Shown: positions 20,543-31,130 of the stretch, in pieces
How the letters are laid out: every line of letters starts with the position of its first letter
Position numbering within the stretch: position 1 is the stretch's first letter
Source of the DNA: Rudaea sp.
GTDB taxonomy: Bacteria; Pseudomonadota; Gammaproteobacteria; Xanthomonadales; Rhodanobacteraceae
Assembly: GCA_031291055.1 (NCBI GenBank)
Contig: JARLJU010000017.1
Coordinates: forward strand, 62,001 to 126,000
Length of the DNA stretch: 64,000 bases
Direction: 5' to 3'
The notes under the pieces: generated by a model
The model's database searches: none
The model's input: only the letters and a program-made list of their open reading frames with translations
What the model was told of the DNA's origin: nothing
Position numbers and translations under genes: made by a program

Positions 20543-21125
20543 AACGTTCTCCCGCGTGAGCCTTCGCTACCCGCTATGGTTCGTGCGCTCCCCGCCACAT
20601 TTGAGAAAGTAGTCGAGTCAGCGAGGGCAAACCCCCGTGTTTGTGGTTTGGCCGGTCTTGGCGACATTGTTGCCACCGCTCGTCTGAGCATACCCAAGCT
20701 GAAGCCAGTTGCCGGCGTGCGCAAATGACCGGATGGAGGTGCGGTCAGAACCAGAAGCGTTCCCGATGGAGAATTCGTGCTCACAGCACGCTCCTACCAG
20801 AGAAATCGCCGTGATCCTAACACCCCGGAAGCTTCGATTCTGTGAACTCCAAGAGCAATTTATATCGACAATGCGCGCAGCGGTCCTGACCATCACGCTC
20901 GAGCAGCCTCGGCCACCGAGGTAAAGTAACAGCGTGCTAGCGGATGTCGACAAGACATCCCGAAATGTTGACCAACCCGCTGCAGGCGGCACCACCCCGA
21001 AAATGGTAAGTGCAAGCATCCGCGTCGCCGCAACCCGCGAAATTTCATGTGTCGTGATCAACCTCCTTTCATTCGAGGCTGGAAGCCTCTCGACGCGTGC
21101 CGGTGGAGCAATTGCATCGATTGGG

Positions 21126-21659
21126 CTATTCAACAAGTCCGTTGGCGAAGAGCGTGTCGACAAAGCTGCCGCCGATATCGATCGCAAAGTTGTTGGTGCG
21201 CGACAGGTCGTAGTTTCCGAGCCCGGTGAACCCGTCGCCAAGCGTTCCGCTCCCGAGATTTTCCGCGAGGGACAGGTTGTCGAACGCTTGCACAACCAGC
21301 GCGTCGGTTCCTCGGCCCAAAGTCAGACTCAGGGCGGAGTCTGGACACGGGCTTCCATTGAGCGATGGCGGCATGCGGGCGCCATCGTCGTTGCTGGCGA
21401 GAAATGTTGCCGAGGGGCCAGCGCCGACAAAAACGCAGATAGACGGATCGAACCCGCCTGCAGGAATGACTACACCGGTCAGATTGGTGCCGCCCGGCGC
21501 ACCACCACTTCCACCGTATCCGTAGCTTTGAATCGTGATTGCAGGGGCCGCCGATACGGAAAATTCATACGTCGCCGTGTCATTGGCGACGCCTGCACTG
21601 AGCGCCAGCGCACCCGGCCAGGAAGTGGAGGCCGCAGACGCGACGTCGCTCAAGACCAA
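21126..21659 (-). pseudogene. DVUA0089-like secreted protein, apparently missing its N-terminus; ends VDTLFANGLVE
   Basis: Mature-domain-like sequence from a TTG codon, no signal peptide; in-frame TGA just upstream. Confidence 0.45.
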
Positions 21660-21802
21660 TCGAGCAGGCCAGATAGCCAGGCCCGGAGTAGATCGTGCAC
21701 GCGTTACTAACAGATGCGAGCATTTTCAGCGTGCTTTGAAAGATCTCGCGCCGAGCGCACAATCATCACGCGGCCAGTCCGGTCGTCCCGAAGGAGAACA
21801 GC

Positions 21803-22054
21803 ATGACTGCGGAGTCGCTCATTGTCTTTTTACTGATCGGCGCAGTTGCCGGATGGCTTGCCGGCGTTGTCGTCAGGGGTGGCGGATTTGGCTTGGTCGG
21901 CGACATCATCATCGGCATCCTCGGTGCCTTTGTAGCCGGGTTGCTGCTGCCACGGCTTGGCCTCGGCCTGACAGGCATCGCCGGCGAAATTATCTATGCG
22001 GCGATCGGAGCGATCATCCTGTTGGTCGTAATCAGGTTGATCAAGCGCGTGTGA
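21803..22054 (+). CDS. GlsB/YeaQ/YmgE-family stress-response membrane protein
   Basis: IGAVAGWLAGVVVRGGGFGLVGDIIIGILGAFVAG. Confidence 0.9.
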   Translation: MTAESLIVFLLIGAVAGWLAGVVVRGGGFGLVGDIIIGILGAFVAGLLLPRLGLGLTGIAGEIIYAAIGAIILLVVIRLIKRV

Positions 22055-22333
22055 CGATTTGGTGCAACGGAATCGAAGGGGCCGGATAGATCCTTGTCTG
22101 GCTCCTTCACGTTGAATGCGTCAAAGCGGCGGACCGGCCGCGACTTCTCGATCCTCGGCATTCACAAGAGCAGATGACTCCAATGAAGGTTCTCCGGGCA
22201 GCCGTTTCCGTTCCGCGAGCCTGGCGTCGGCGTAGAGGCAGGTTCGCTCGCAAAGTTTCTTCGATGCCCAGCGGAGGAACGTCGTTGCTCACCGCGGATT
22301 TATTCGCGGGGGTGTCCCGATGCAGGCAAACAT

Positions 22334-23542
22334 CTATTCGGCAATCGCATACTTTCGACAATGCGCCAGATAACCGGCTTCGTGACGCGCGACCAGGTCC
22401 ACGACGCTCGTCCACAACCAGGAAGGCGCATCAAGGGACTTGGAGTAAGCCCGGCTCAATTCATTTGTCCAAACCCGCTTTGTGCCCGAATCCATCTGGC
22501 GCCAATGTGCCCGGCCGACGACGTGAGCCAGATATCTGGCGACGCCAATGGCGTCTTCGTACGTCAACCGCCGAATGTCAAACTTGATGTCCTGTGGCAG
22601 GAGTTCGCGGATGAAAACAGGAGCATCGGCAAACCGGGTGGCCAGCATCCGCTCGCCTAAGTGGGGAGACAGATGGCGGGCGCCCGTGACCACTCGCTCG
22701 GCGTTGTCTCGCGGCATTGCAACCTCCGCGGAACGAGGAGCCGCCGCCATCACTGCTTGCTTGATATCGACCAGGCACAGGTCGGCTTGATCCACGTTTT
22801 GTTCATTTGCGCCGATCCCAGCGAGCGCGACCATTCGCATGCCTCCCAGGGAACTACACCCCTTCACCCAATATGCAGCGTCCAGCAACACGACGCCGCT
22901 ATCGGAATCCCGATGCCTGAGCTTGGTCAGGAGAACCCGCAGGAGCTCTTCCCGGAATAACCTCGCGACTGCCGATCTTTCCGATTTCAACAGCGGCCAG
23001 AAGGTCTTGCCGATCGGGATGGAAGGACTGACGTCCTCAAGGCGTTCCTGCGCCAGGTGCCGCCAACGACGCCGCAAAGCATTCTTGAACGTCTTGTTGA
23101 TTATTGCCGGCGCCGAATATCTTTCCACCTTCGAAGTCAGCGCCCGACGATATCCGGCCATGGCCGCTTCGAGCATTCGGGCCGTCGTCACGCCCGGCAG
23201 ATCGGATCCACGCGCGACCATTGCCAGCGAAAGACCCAACCGGACAATATCGTGCGACGGATTTCCGATCACGGTTTGATCGAGATCTCGAATCTGCACC
23301 TCGACATTGCCATCTGAATCCGATACCGGACCCAGATTGCCGATGTGGCAGTCGCCGCAAATCCAAATGTCAGGGCCGACGGGTATTTGCCGACCACCAG
23401 CAGATTCCAGCCACTCGTAAAATTGCGCCGTATTGCCGCGGACGTAGGCGTGTGCTGATGCGGCCATCTTGAGCGAGCGTCGCGCGGAAAGCAGCCTGGT
23501 ACGAGCCCGTCGAGTTCGCGGCGCAGCGTACTTTGCCTTCAT
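22334..23542 (-). CDS. DUF2252 family protein
   Basis: FYEWLESA...GDCHIGNLGPVSDSDGNVEVQIRDLDQTVIGNPSHDIVRLGLSLA. Confidence 0.85.
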   Translation of the reverse strand: MKAKYAAPRTRRARTRLLSARRSLKMAASAHAYVRGNTAQFYEWLESAGGRQIPVGPDIWICGDCHIGNLGPVSDSDGNVEVQIRDLDQTVIGNPSHDIVRLGLSLAMVARGSDLPGVTTARMLEAAMAGYRRALTSKVERYSAPAIINKTFKNALRRRWRHLAQERLEDVSPSIPIGKTFWPLLKSERSAVARLFREELLRVLLTKLRHRDSDSGVVLLDAAYWVKGCSSLGGMRMVALAGIGANEQNVDQADLCLVDIKQAVMAAAPRSAEVAMPRDNAERVVTGARHLSPHLGERMLATRFADAPVFIRELLPQDIKFDIRRLTYEDAIGVARYLAHVVGRAHWRQMDSGTKRVWTNELSRAYSKSLDAPSWLWTSVVDLVARHEAGYLAHCRKYAIAE

Positions 23543-23791
23543 TCAACACTCCATGCGCAATTGATGTGGTGCCAAGTGCCGTGCCGCAGCCGATCTCGAC
23601 GCACAACCGATCCAGATGTCACTTTGCCGCCAGTCGCGAACGCCACCCCATTGTGCGCTCTTTTGTGGCTTCCATTGCCTTTTCCCGAGGTGGCCGAGGG
23701 GCGACCATCGCTTTCCGGATAGATCGCGATCAAGAGGTTGCGTTGCAGGAAGACAACTCGTTCCAGGTGGGTTCGTCCGGAACGGCTTGCT

Positions 23792-25039
23792 TCACCGCAG
23801 CGGCCCCTCGCCCTGTTCTGCCGCTGGCGGCACAGGCTTCGCGCGGAATGGGAACATCTGCTGGTTGAGGAAACCGTCCGGCATATAGTCGCCAACCACG
23901 CCGTACTTCTCCGGAAACGGTTTGCTTGCTGGCACTTTCACGGCGGTACCGAAAAGATGATCGAGAAACGCGTAGTGCGCCGCGTAGTTGCGATCGATGG
24001 CCTCGTCATCCGAGGCGTGGTGCCAGTGGTGAAAATCCGGAGTGACGATCACGTACTTGAGTGGCCCCCAGGGCAGATGCACGTTGGCGTGATTGAACAC
24101 GGCCTGGAAGCCGACAATGATGATATAGGCATTCACGACGCTCTCGCTGAACCCGAGCACGAATAGCGGCGCCAGAACCAGGATGCGCGTGACGACCAGT
24201 TCGAGCATGTGCTGGCGCGAACCGGCCAGCCAGTCCATCGTCTTCGCGCTGTGGTGCACCGCGTGATAGCGCCAGAAGTACGGCACCTCGTGATAGGCGC
24301 GATGCGTCCAGTATTGCGCAAGATCGGCAACCAGGATGCACAGCAGAAGCTGCGGCACGAACCAAATGTGCTGGACAGCCTGTTGGAAATCGCTGCGCAC
24401 GAGCCAGCCGAAAACGTGGTGAATGAGAAAATTTACGGTGAGCAGGATCAGACCGACGAGGAAATGATTGATCGCGAAATGCTTCAGGTCGGTCTGCCAC
24501 TCGGTGCGAAAGACCACCTGTTCCTTGTACAGCGGGAAAAGCTTTTCGATGACGACGAACAACAGCGTCGACCCGAGCAGGTCGAGAATGAACCAGTCCA
24601 GGCCGATGTACGGCGTGTGATCCGGAAAATCACCGACCGGCACACGCGAGCCGCCCAGTGCGACGGCGAGGAACACGAACGCGAACGCCACGGTATTCAG
24701 AGTGCGGCGATTTCCCAGAATCAGATTCGCCAGAGACAGACCGCCGGCGACCAGCAGCGCGAAGAGCAGCGTCTGGCGCAACACATCGACCGAGTACTCG
24801 TGACGCAATTCAGGTGTCGTCAGGTATTGAGGGAAATGAAACGCCAGAACGCCGAGCAGGCACAGGAACCCCAGCGACAGCGCAATTACCGTCGCGATGA
24901 TGCCTTGGCCGAATTTCATTCCGCCACTGCGCCCGAGCAGATCTTTGGTGTCTCCAACGGTCGAGCCGACCGCGTTCGCACGTGCCTTGACGGCACTGAC
25001 CAGCTTATAGGCAAGCGGAGTACGAGCCGGTGTCGGCAT
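23792..25039 (-). CDS. Sterol desaturase / fatty-acid-hydroxylase superfamily membrane protein
   Basis: His boxes HRAYH, HAVHHSAKTMDW, FNHANVHLP, DFHHWHH. Confidence 0.9.
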   Translation of the reverse strand: MPTPARTPLAYKLVSAVKARANAVGSTVGDTKDLLGRSGGMKFGQGIIATVIALSLGFLCLLGVLAFHFPQYLTTPELRHEYSVDVLRQTLLFALLVAGGLSLANLILGNRRTLNTVAFAFVFLAVALGGSRVPVGDFPDHTPYIGLDWFILDLLGSTLLFVVIEKLFPLYKEQVVFRTEWQTDLKHFAINHFLVGLILLTVNFLIHHVFGWLVRSDFQQAVQHIWFVPQLLLCILVADLAQYWTHRAYHEVPYFWRYHAVHHSAKTMDWLAGSRQHMLELVVTRILVLAPLFVLGFSESVVNAYIIIVGFQAVFNHANVHLPWGPLKYVIVTPDFHHWHHASDDEAIDRNYAAHYAFLDHLFGTAVKVPASKPFPEKYGVVGDYMPDGFLNQQMFPFRAKPVPPAAEQGEGPLR

Positions 25040-25326
25040 GGCGCCAGGTCCGAGGAGTAGTTGGCATGTCCCTAAACGCCCGACGGCGCGCGTTCCGGAC
25101 AAAGGCAGAGTACGCGCCCACCTGCGTTTTGGGAAGATCGCCAGCAAGAAACGTTTTGCCAAAACGGCGCCGTTGCCATTGGCTCAGCCCATCGACGCCG
25201 GCATTACCACCACGCATCGATGACGGTTCCTGGAAAATCGAGCGGGCGCTGTTCCATGCAAACCGAGTGCGCAGACTGCTTCGCTCAAGACCCCGAGAGG
25301 TGCCGCTCCTCGGTTGTCGTTGTGCG

Positions 25327-26250
25327 TCAACCGTCCTCGACCTGGATGTCGTGGAATCGTGCAAGGTTCACGTACAGATGCCGCGGATGGTCCCCTTCGG
25401 CAAAAATATCAACGAAACGCCTATCGAACTCAATGTCCTCGTGCGCGTAGTCATGGCGCGCAGTGATGCCCGCGGCAAAGGTTTCATCCACCCCGGAGAT
25501 CGTTACCGCAAGACGCATATCGCCCTGTTCGAACTGCTGGGCGGAAACGCCGTAGAGCGGGCTGGTCTCGTCGATGCGATGCATGATCTGCCACGTGAGC
25601 GCAAACATCGGCGAGCGGGCACGTTCGAGCTTCAGGTCATAGAAGCGTCGCAGGCTGTGGCCATCCGTGGTCTCGGCGTCGCGCACCAGCACGAGCGACG
25701 CTACTGCTTCAAGGATATAGCTGTGACGCTGATTGGCCACGCGCAGCATCAACGTCGGTATGCCTTCATAGCTGGTGATTACTACGATCCGGCTGAACAG
25801 TATCCGCGCTGTCGGCTTTGAAAATCGCGCGAAGACAAGGCTGGTCGTCACCGCCAGGCTCAACATTCCGGTCATGATCTCGGCCGTGGCGATGCAATGG
25901 CCGTAGAACGTGGCGGGACTCATATTGCCGTAGCCGACCGTGGCCAGAGTCTCGACACTGAAGAAGAAGCAATCGGAGAAAGAAACGGCATTCTTGACGG
26001 CATGATTGCCGGCGAAATAGGCAGACGCGAAAACAAGATTGACCGCGACATACGTCGCCACGGCGCCGGCGAAAAAACGCGGCCACGTCAACGACATGAT
26101 CACATGATAGGCATCGTGCCAGTCGAAATGCGGCACACCAAGCTTGGTGACTTCCGTCTTGCCAAGCTTGACGGTAATACCCGGACGGCGACGGGATGTT
26201 TCTTTCATGTGCATTCGGAACACGGGGAACGAGGCGTAGGGAATATGCAC
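25327..26250 (-). CDS. Inward-rectifier-type (KirBac-like) potassium channel
   Basis: Selectivity filter FSVETLATVGYGNMSP; cytoplasmic Kir-like domain. Confidence 0.9.
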   Translation of the reverse strand: MHIPYASFPVFRMHMKETSRRRPGITVKLGKTEVTKLGVPHFDWHDAYHVIMSLTWPRFFAGAVATYVAVNLVFASAYFAGNHAVKNAVSFSDCFFFSVETLATVGYGNMSPATFYGHCIATAEIMTGMLSLAVTTSLVFARFSKPTARILFSRIVVITSYEGIPTLMLRVANQRHSYILEAVASLVLVRDAETTDGHSLRRFYDLKLERARSPMFALTWQIMHRIDETSPLYGVSAQQFEQGDMRLAVTISGVDETFAAGITARHDYAHEDIEFDRRFVDIFAEGDHPRHLYVNLARFHDIQVEDG

Positions 26251-26561
26251 CTAGCAGACCCACTTGGCTACCACGACCTTGGCGCGCATGGAAAATCGCC
26301 TTCCGAAGACGGGCGATGCATACTCGCCGATCGACCTTGCCCGCCACATCAGCGGCGTGTCGGTGCGGTTTGTTGCGGTTGCGTATGGGCTATCCCGCAG
26401 CGGATGCGAACAGCGCAGAAAATGGACATGCGCCCGAAATGATGAGCGCCTGCCAGGCGCAGCCGCGTTCAATGCCCGGCTTGGCGTCCATTCGGTGGAG
26501 TGATCGACAGCGTTGCCGGCCACAACCGCTGTGACCGGCGCGACGCCGCGCGAAGCAGCGC

Positions 26562-26978
26562 CTAGTCGTCGGCCTCGACCTTGAAGTGCACGGTGCCCGA
26601 CGCCTTGCCGTCAATGAACAAGTCTACGCGATACTTGCCCACCGGCCAGCCGGCAGTTGGCTTGCTCAGCGAAAAGGTCGCCACGTTCGTCAGCATGCCG
26701 ACATTGAGAGTGACGCTGTCGATCTTGTAGTTGGCTGGCGCGACGCCGCCAGTGTCCTCGGCAATCCACGTCGAGCTCAGCTTCGATCCACTGGCTACAT
26801 CGACGAGACCGGCATGCAGAAAAATCTTGGCGGTGTCGGGTGCAAACGATTCCATCGCATCGCCATCTTCGCTGTCCGACAACTTCAGATCGGCATAGTG
26901 CGGCGCGCCTGCGTAGGCGGCCGTTACCAGCAACAACGCGAGAAGCGCTGTCAGTCTCCTCATCCACTGCAGTGTCAT
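26562..26978 (-). CDS. Secreted hypothetical protein
   Basis: Signal peptide MRRLTALLALLLVTAAYAGA; beta-sandwich-like sequence. Confidence 0.7.
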   Translation of the reverse strand: MTLQWMRRLTALLALLLVTAAYAGAPHYADLKLSDSEDGDAMESFAPDTAKIFLHAGLVDVASGSKLSSTWIAEDTGGVAPANYKIDSVTLNVGMLTNVATFSLSKPTAGWPVGKYRVDLFIDGKASGTVHFKVEADD

Positions 26979-27068
26979 GATCTATCTCCCTTGAAAATGC
27001 ACAAGTTACCGAAGATGGGGACGGGGCGCAGACGCGGGTATCCGGCTGCGGCCACGCTTCCGCACTGA

Positions 27069-27413
27069 CTATTCCGTAAATTCGATCGGCTCGTCCAGAT
27101 CGCGGCAGAAGTCCTGCTTCGAGGGCTCGCTCCAGCTGCCATCGCTGAACTTCGCTCGGATCCACTGGTGACATTTTTCATCGTTGGTGCTGCTGGCCCA
27201 TACCAGGGTCACGCGTTCACCCGGACCGATTCCGTCGCCGATATCGAAATTGCCCCATTCCTGCTTGTCCTGGGATACCTCCAGCTTGGTGATGTTTGAT
27301 TCTGTCTTGTTCTTGACTACGAAATGCCATTGGTCCGCAGCATTGGCGCTCAGCGTCAGAAGGCTGATCGGCAAGCAGGCCAGGGCGACGCGAATTGTAT
27401 TCTGAATGGACAT
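27069..27413 (-). CDS. Secreted hypothetical protein
   Basis: Signal peptide MSIQNTIRVALACLPISLLTLSANA; 114 aa. Confidence 0.65.
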   Translation of the reverse strand: MSIQNTIRVALACLPISLLTLSANAADQWHFVVKNKTESNITKLEVSQDKQEWGNFDIGDGIGPGERVTLVWASSTNDEKCHQWIRAKFSDGSWSEPSKQDFCRDLDEPIEFTE

Positions 27414-27801
27414 CGGGGGTACCTCGTCGGTTGGAAGAAAGAAGTGGATTTGACGGCTCGTTCCGTTCAGGAGCAATTGAAGCCGCAAGCCAAGCATAGC
27501 AGCAAGAACCGGGCCATACGTCCGATAGCGGAACTTGCCGCGACGTACCCGCGATTCTATCAGCAGCTCGGGTTGATTGAATGTGCTTCGCCATCAGCGG
27601 TAGGTGATCCGCATGCCTGTTGTCGATCAACCAAGGCAGCGACGAGCACGATGGGACGACGGCGGCGCTGCGCGCCAGCTATGGTCGCTGCTGGTCAGTT
27701 TGATGCGCCTGGCGCGTGCCGGATTGAACATATGAGCGCGATGACGCCCGAAGTTCCATGCCGGCTTGCATTGCCATGGGCTCGCCCCGGCAAAAACTCG
27801 T

Positions 27802-29214
27802 TCAAAACTCGAAACCGTCGCCGAAAATGTTATCGCCCGGAAACTCGAACGCGCCAATGTCCACGACGCCATTGCGGATTCGGGAAAAGCCCGTCTGATC
27901 GGTCTGCAGTGGCTGCGATGCCGCATTGACGGCCAGAGCATTGCTGCCGGCGTCGATCGCAGGGCTGCCGATCATCAACGCCATCGTTTGCGTGTCGCCG
28001 CCGTTGTTCGCAAGCGGCTTCAGGCCCGGCGTATCAGTGAACACATTGCCATTGCCGGAGTCCGGTCCGCTCGAGGAACTCCCGAGCAGGCTGAAAGCGG
28101 CACCGAAGGCTCCGGCTTTGATACGGAGGTCCGGCATGGCAGAGGCATCGCCGACGATCGAGGCGCTGTTGGCCGAGAGAATGCTGTTGTGCAGCGTCAG
28201 GCTCGCCGAGCTGTGAATTCCGATCAGCGCGCCGCCGGCCACGAACGCAGCTCCAGCGTTCGTGGTTGTCGCGGAGTTGGAAGATACGGTCGTGTTGGTG
28301 AGCGTCATGCCGTAGGAGCCGGCCGACGTTTGGCTTTCGATCAGTGCCCCGGCAATGAAATCGTTTCCGGATGCGGCATTGCCGGCGATCGTTGAGTTGA
28401 TGACGGACACGGCGCTTCCAATCGCGTTGATCCCGCCGGCGCCGTCCGCAACGGGGCTGCTTGCCACCGCGGAATTCCCCGAAATTGTGGAGCCGATGAT
28501 GACCACCGTACTGCCGTTGGCGATGGACAATCCGCCACCGCAATAGCCGCTGGAGCACGCCGCCGTATTTTGCGACACCGTGGAATTGGTCAACGTTGCG
28601 CGGGAACCGTCGATGATCAGACCTGCACCCCCGCTTCCGCCGCTCAGCGAGTTGCCCGCGACCACCGCATTGGTCAGCGTTGCATTGCCGTAGCGGATGG
28701 CCATTCCGCCAGCGCCAGTGCCTGACCGATTCGAAATCACTCTTGAATCGGTCAGTGAAATTGACGCCTGATATCCGTACAGACCGGCTCCCGGTCCGCT
28801 CGAATTGCCGCCGGTGATCGTGAGATCACGAATGCTCAGCGCGGCAACGGTATACATCGCGCGCGAGGCGCCCGCAGCATCAATCGTCTGACCACTGCCC
28901 ACCATTGTCATTGGTGCGAACATGACAAGCTGGCCTTGGGCGAGCGTGATCGTGCTGTTCGCCAGGCCTGGACCAAAAACGATTGTGTCGTTGTCGCCAA
29001 ATGGGCCGGCGATGGATCCTGCGCATGCGGGAACAGTGGCGCTGTTGCCGTTGTTGATCGCTTTGATTGCGTTTCGCAGATTGCAAAACGCGGACGCGGA
29101 CGCGTCATCACTGCTGTTGACGGTCACCGTCACCGCATCGACGCCCGTCGCAAGGCAAAGCGCGATAGCCAGCGCAAGAGGGCGGCGCAAAGGCACACTC
29201 ACCGAGATCGACAT
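27802..29214 (-). CDS. Secreted right-handed beta-helix (choice-of-anchor-Q/CSLREA-like) protein ending GDNIFGDGFEF
   Basis: Signal peptide; SDDASASAFCNLRNAIKAIN; repeats of LTNSTVSQNTA/IIGSTISGNSA; FSRIRNGVVDIGAFEF. Confidence 0.85.
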   Translation of the reverse strand: MSISVSVPLRRPLALAIALCLATGVDAVTVTVNSSDDASASAFCNLRNAIKAINNGNSATVPACAGSIAGPFGDNDTIVFGPGLANSTITLAQGQLVMFAPMTMVGSGQTIDAAGASRAMYTVAALSIRDLTITGGNSSGPGAGLYGYQASISLTDSRVISNRSGTGAGGMAIRYGNATLTNAVVAGNSLSGGSGGAGLIIDGSRATLTNSTVSQNTAACSSGYCGGGLSIANGSTVVIIGSTISGNSAVASSPVADGAGGINAIGSAVSVINSTIAGNAASGNDFIAGALIESQTSAGSYGMTLTNTTVSSNSATTTNAGAAFVAGGALIGIHSSASLTLHNSILSANSASIVGDASAMPDLRIKAGAFGAAFSLLGSSSSGPDSGNGNVFTDTPGLKPLANNGGDTQTMALMIGSPAIDAGSNALAVNAASQPLQTDQTGFSRIRNGVVDIGAFEFPGDNIFGDGFEF

Positions 29215-29711
29215 TTTCCGCTTCCAGAAAATATATACGCTTGGGCGACACTATGCCGACGTTGGCTCGTCTCCTTGCGCGTCGCTGTCGCCAAGCGAGC
29301 CGCGGCAGTGCGTCGTAGTCAAATCTGAACAAGTCTGCTGGCGCCGCTGCGGCGGGTATGTCGTGCGCTGCATCCGTGGCTTTCACAGTTTTCCCTGCTG
29401 CAGTCGTGACGCAGACTATAGGCGCTGGGAATGTTCTGATCAATTCTGCGCCAGCGCCGGCGCGGAATTGTGTCGGCATCGGCCTGGGTGATCAATGCGC
29501 AGGTATTGAGCACGGGCGGTGATGCGCATGTTCGATTGATTCGAAATCAAGATCGCTGCAGGGTCTGAACACAGAAAACGGCGATGCTGCACCGGACGCG
29601 GGGCGCCGCTCATATCGACCCGGGACATTCCAGGCTTCAGGTAGAAGGTCGCGGGCCCATGGGGTCAGTCAAAAGCGGCCGTCGGAAATGTTTGGCAAGC
29701 GAACGGAGTCG

Positions 29712-30401
29712 TCAGCCTTTGCCTTCCGTGCGTACGGCCTGCACCGCGCGCGAACGGCTACGCGTATACACGTATACCGACGCCGGAGGTACGTTCCACC
29801 AGGCAAAGCCACCACGCCGGACCGAGAGGCCCAATTCGGCAAGCAATTCCTTGGGTACCGGCGATTTCGGGCCATAGGTGAACTGGACGAAACGGCCATC
29901 TTGCTTCAAGGTGTCGAACGCAGCCCGCAGAATCTCACCCTGCATCCTTTTGCTCATCGACAGCAAGCCGAGCCCGCTGATCACGGCGTCGACCGGACCA
30001 CCGTCAAGGAAGCCGCCAGCGGCGGCGATGGACTTCAGTTCACGCGCATCGCCACAGACGACGTGGACATCGGCAAAGCACACGCTCAGGTGCTGGTACA
30101 GCGCCTCGTTCAGCTCGAGCACGAGCAGGTCCTTGCGCGCAATGCCATGCTCCAGCAACGCGCGCGTAAACACGCCGGTGCCACCGCCAAGTTCGATCAC
30201 GCGCCGAGCATCGTGCGGCAGCTCGGCGATCATCTGCCGCGTCAACTGACGTCCCGATGGCGACAACGCGGCGATCGCCAAAGGATTTTTCAGCCACTGA
30301 CGAAAAAATGTCCACGCGGCCGGCGGATCCGAATCGAAGGTGCTGTTTTCTGGCCGGGGCGGCTGGGTCATGCGGAAATCCGGGAGCAAAACGTCCGCCA
30401 T
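29712..30401 (-). CDS. SAM-dependent methyltransferase, PmtA-like
   Basis: IAALSPSGRQLTRQMI...VIELGGGTGVFTRALL...GLGLLSM. Confidence 0.8.
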   Translation of the reverse strand: MADVLLPDFRMTQPPRPENSTFDSDPPAAWTFFRQWLKNPLAIAALSPSGRQLTRQMIAELPHDARRVIELGGGTGVFTRALLEHGIARKDLLVLELNEALYQHLSVCFADVHVVCGDARELKSIAAAGGFLDGGPVDAVISGLGLLSMSKRMQGEILRAAFDTLKQDGRFVQFTYGPKSPVPKELLAELGLSVRRGGFAWWNVPPASVYVYTRSRSRAVQAVRTEGKG

Positions 30402-30469
30402 GATAGTGCCGCAGGGCTTTAGCCGCCAGCGGATGGGTGTATCGATAGCTTTGCAGCCATCTGGCCGGC

Positions 30470-30503
30470 AAAAAAAACCCGCTGCAGCAAGACATGCAGC
30501 GGG
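30470..30503 (-). terminator. Rho-independent terminator of the 30542-30904 gene
   Basis: Minus strand CCCGCTGCA-N8-TGCAGCGGG followed by a T8 run. Confidence 0.85.
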
Positions 30504-30541
30504 GCTCAGCGCGCCACCAGTGCGCGCGATGTTGCATCCAG

Positions 30542-30904
30542 TCAGCGATAGCCGCGCCGAGAGTAGCCACGGTCGCGGTAGTAGTAACCGCCACGATAGT
30601 AATGGTACGGGTAGCCGACGCGAACCGCCGGGCCACCATAGACGACGCCATAGGCCGGGGCATAGTAGTTATCGTAGTAGATCGGAGCTGGCGCATAGTA
30701 GCCGCCGTAGTAACCACCGCCGTATCCATATCCACCGACACCTACATAGCCGTGGTGTCCACCCCAATACCCCACGCTCACGCCCGGCAGACTGATGCCG
30801 ATATCGACATGGCCGCGGGCGAACGCGGCCGGCGCCAGCGCCAGGCCCGCTGCTACCAGCAGACCGAGTACCATCGCTCGAAAACCACGCTTGCGGAAAT
30901 TCAT
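30542..30904 (-). CDS. Gly/Tyr-rich secreted protein of unknown function
   Basis: Signal peptide MNFRKRGFRAMVLGLLVAAGLALAPAAFA; GYGGGYYGGYYAPAPIYYDNYYAP low complexity. Confidence 0.8.
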   Translation of the reverse strand: MNFRKRGFRAMVLGLLVAAGLALAPAAFARGHVDIGISLPGVSVGYWGGHHGYVGVGGYGYGGGYYGGYYAPAPIYYDNYYAPAYGVVYGGPAVRVGYPYHYYRGGYYYRDRGYSRRGYR

Positions 30905-31130
30905 GACTTTGCTCCTGATCGATTGGCGACTCTTTCGTCGCAATGGGATGATGGGGTCGCCGGGCTGAATCGCCACTGAAATATTTACCAATGTTGTCGC
31001 TGGTTCAGTTTGGCCGCGTTAGCTGAATGGAGTTTGTGAATTTCGCGCGAAAGCCTGGCGCGAGGGTGGGCAAGCTTGGCAAAAAAGAATCAATCTGGAT
31101 TCCCGCTTGCGCGGCAATGCCGAGGAGTCG

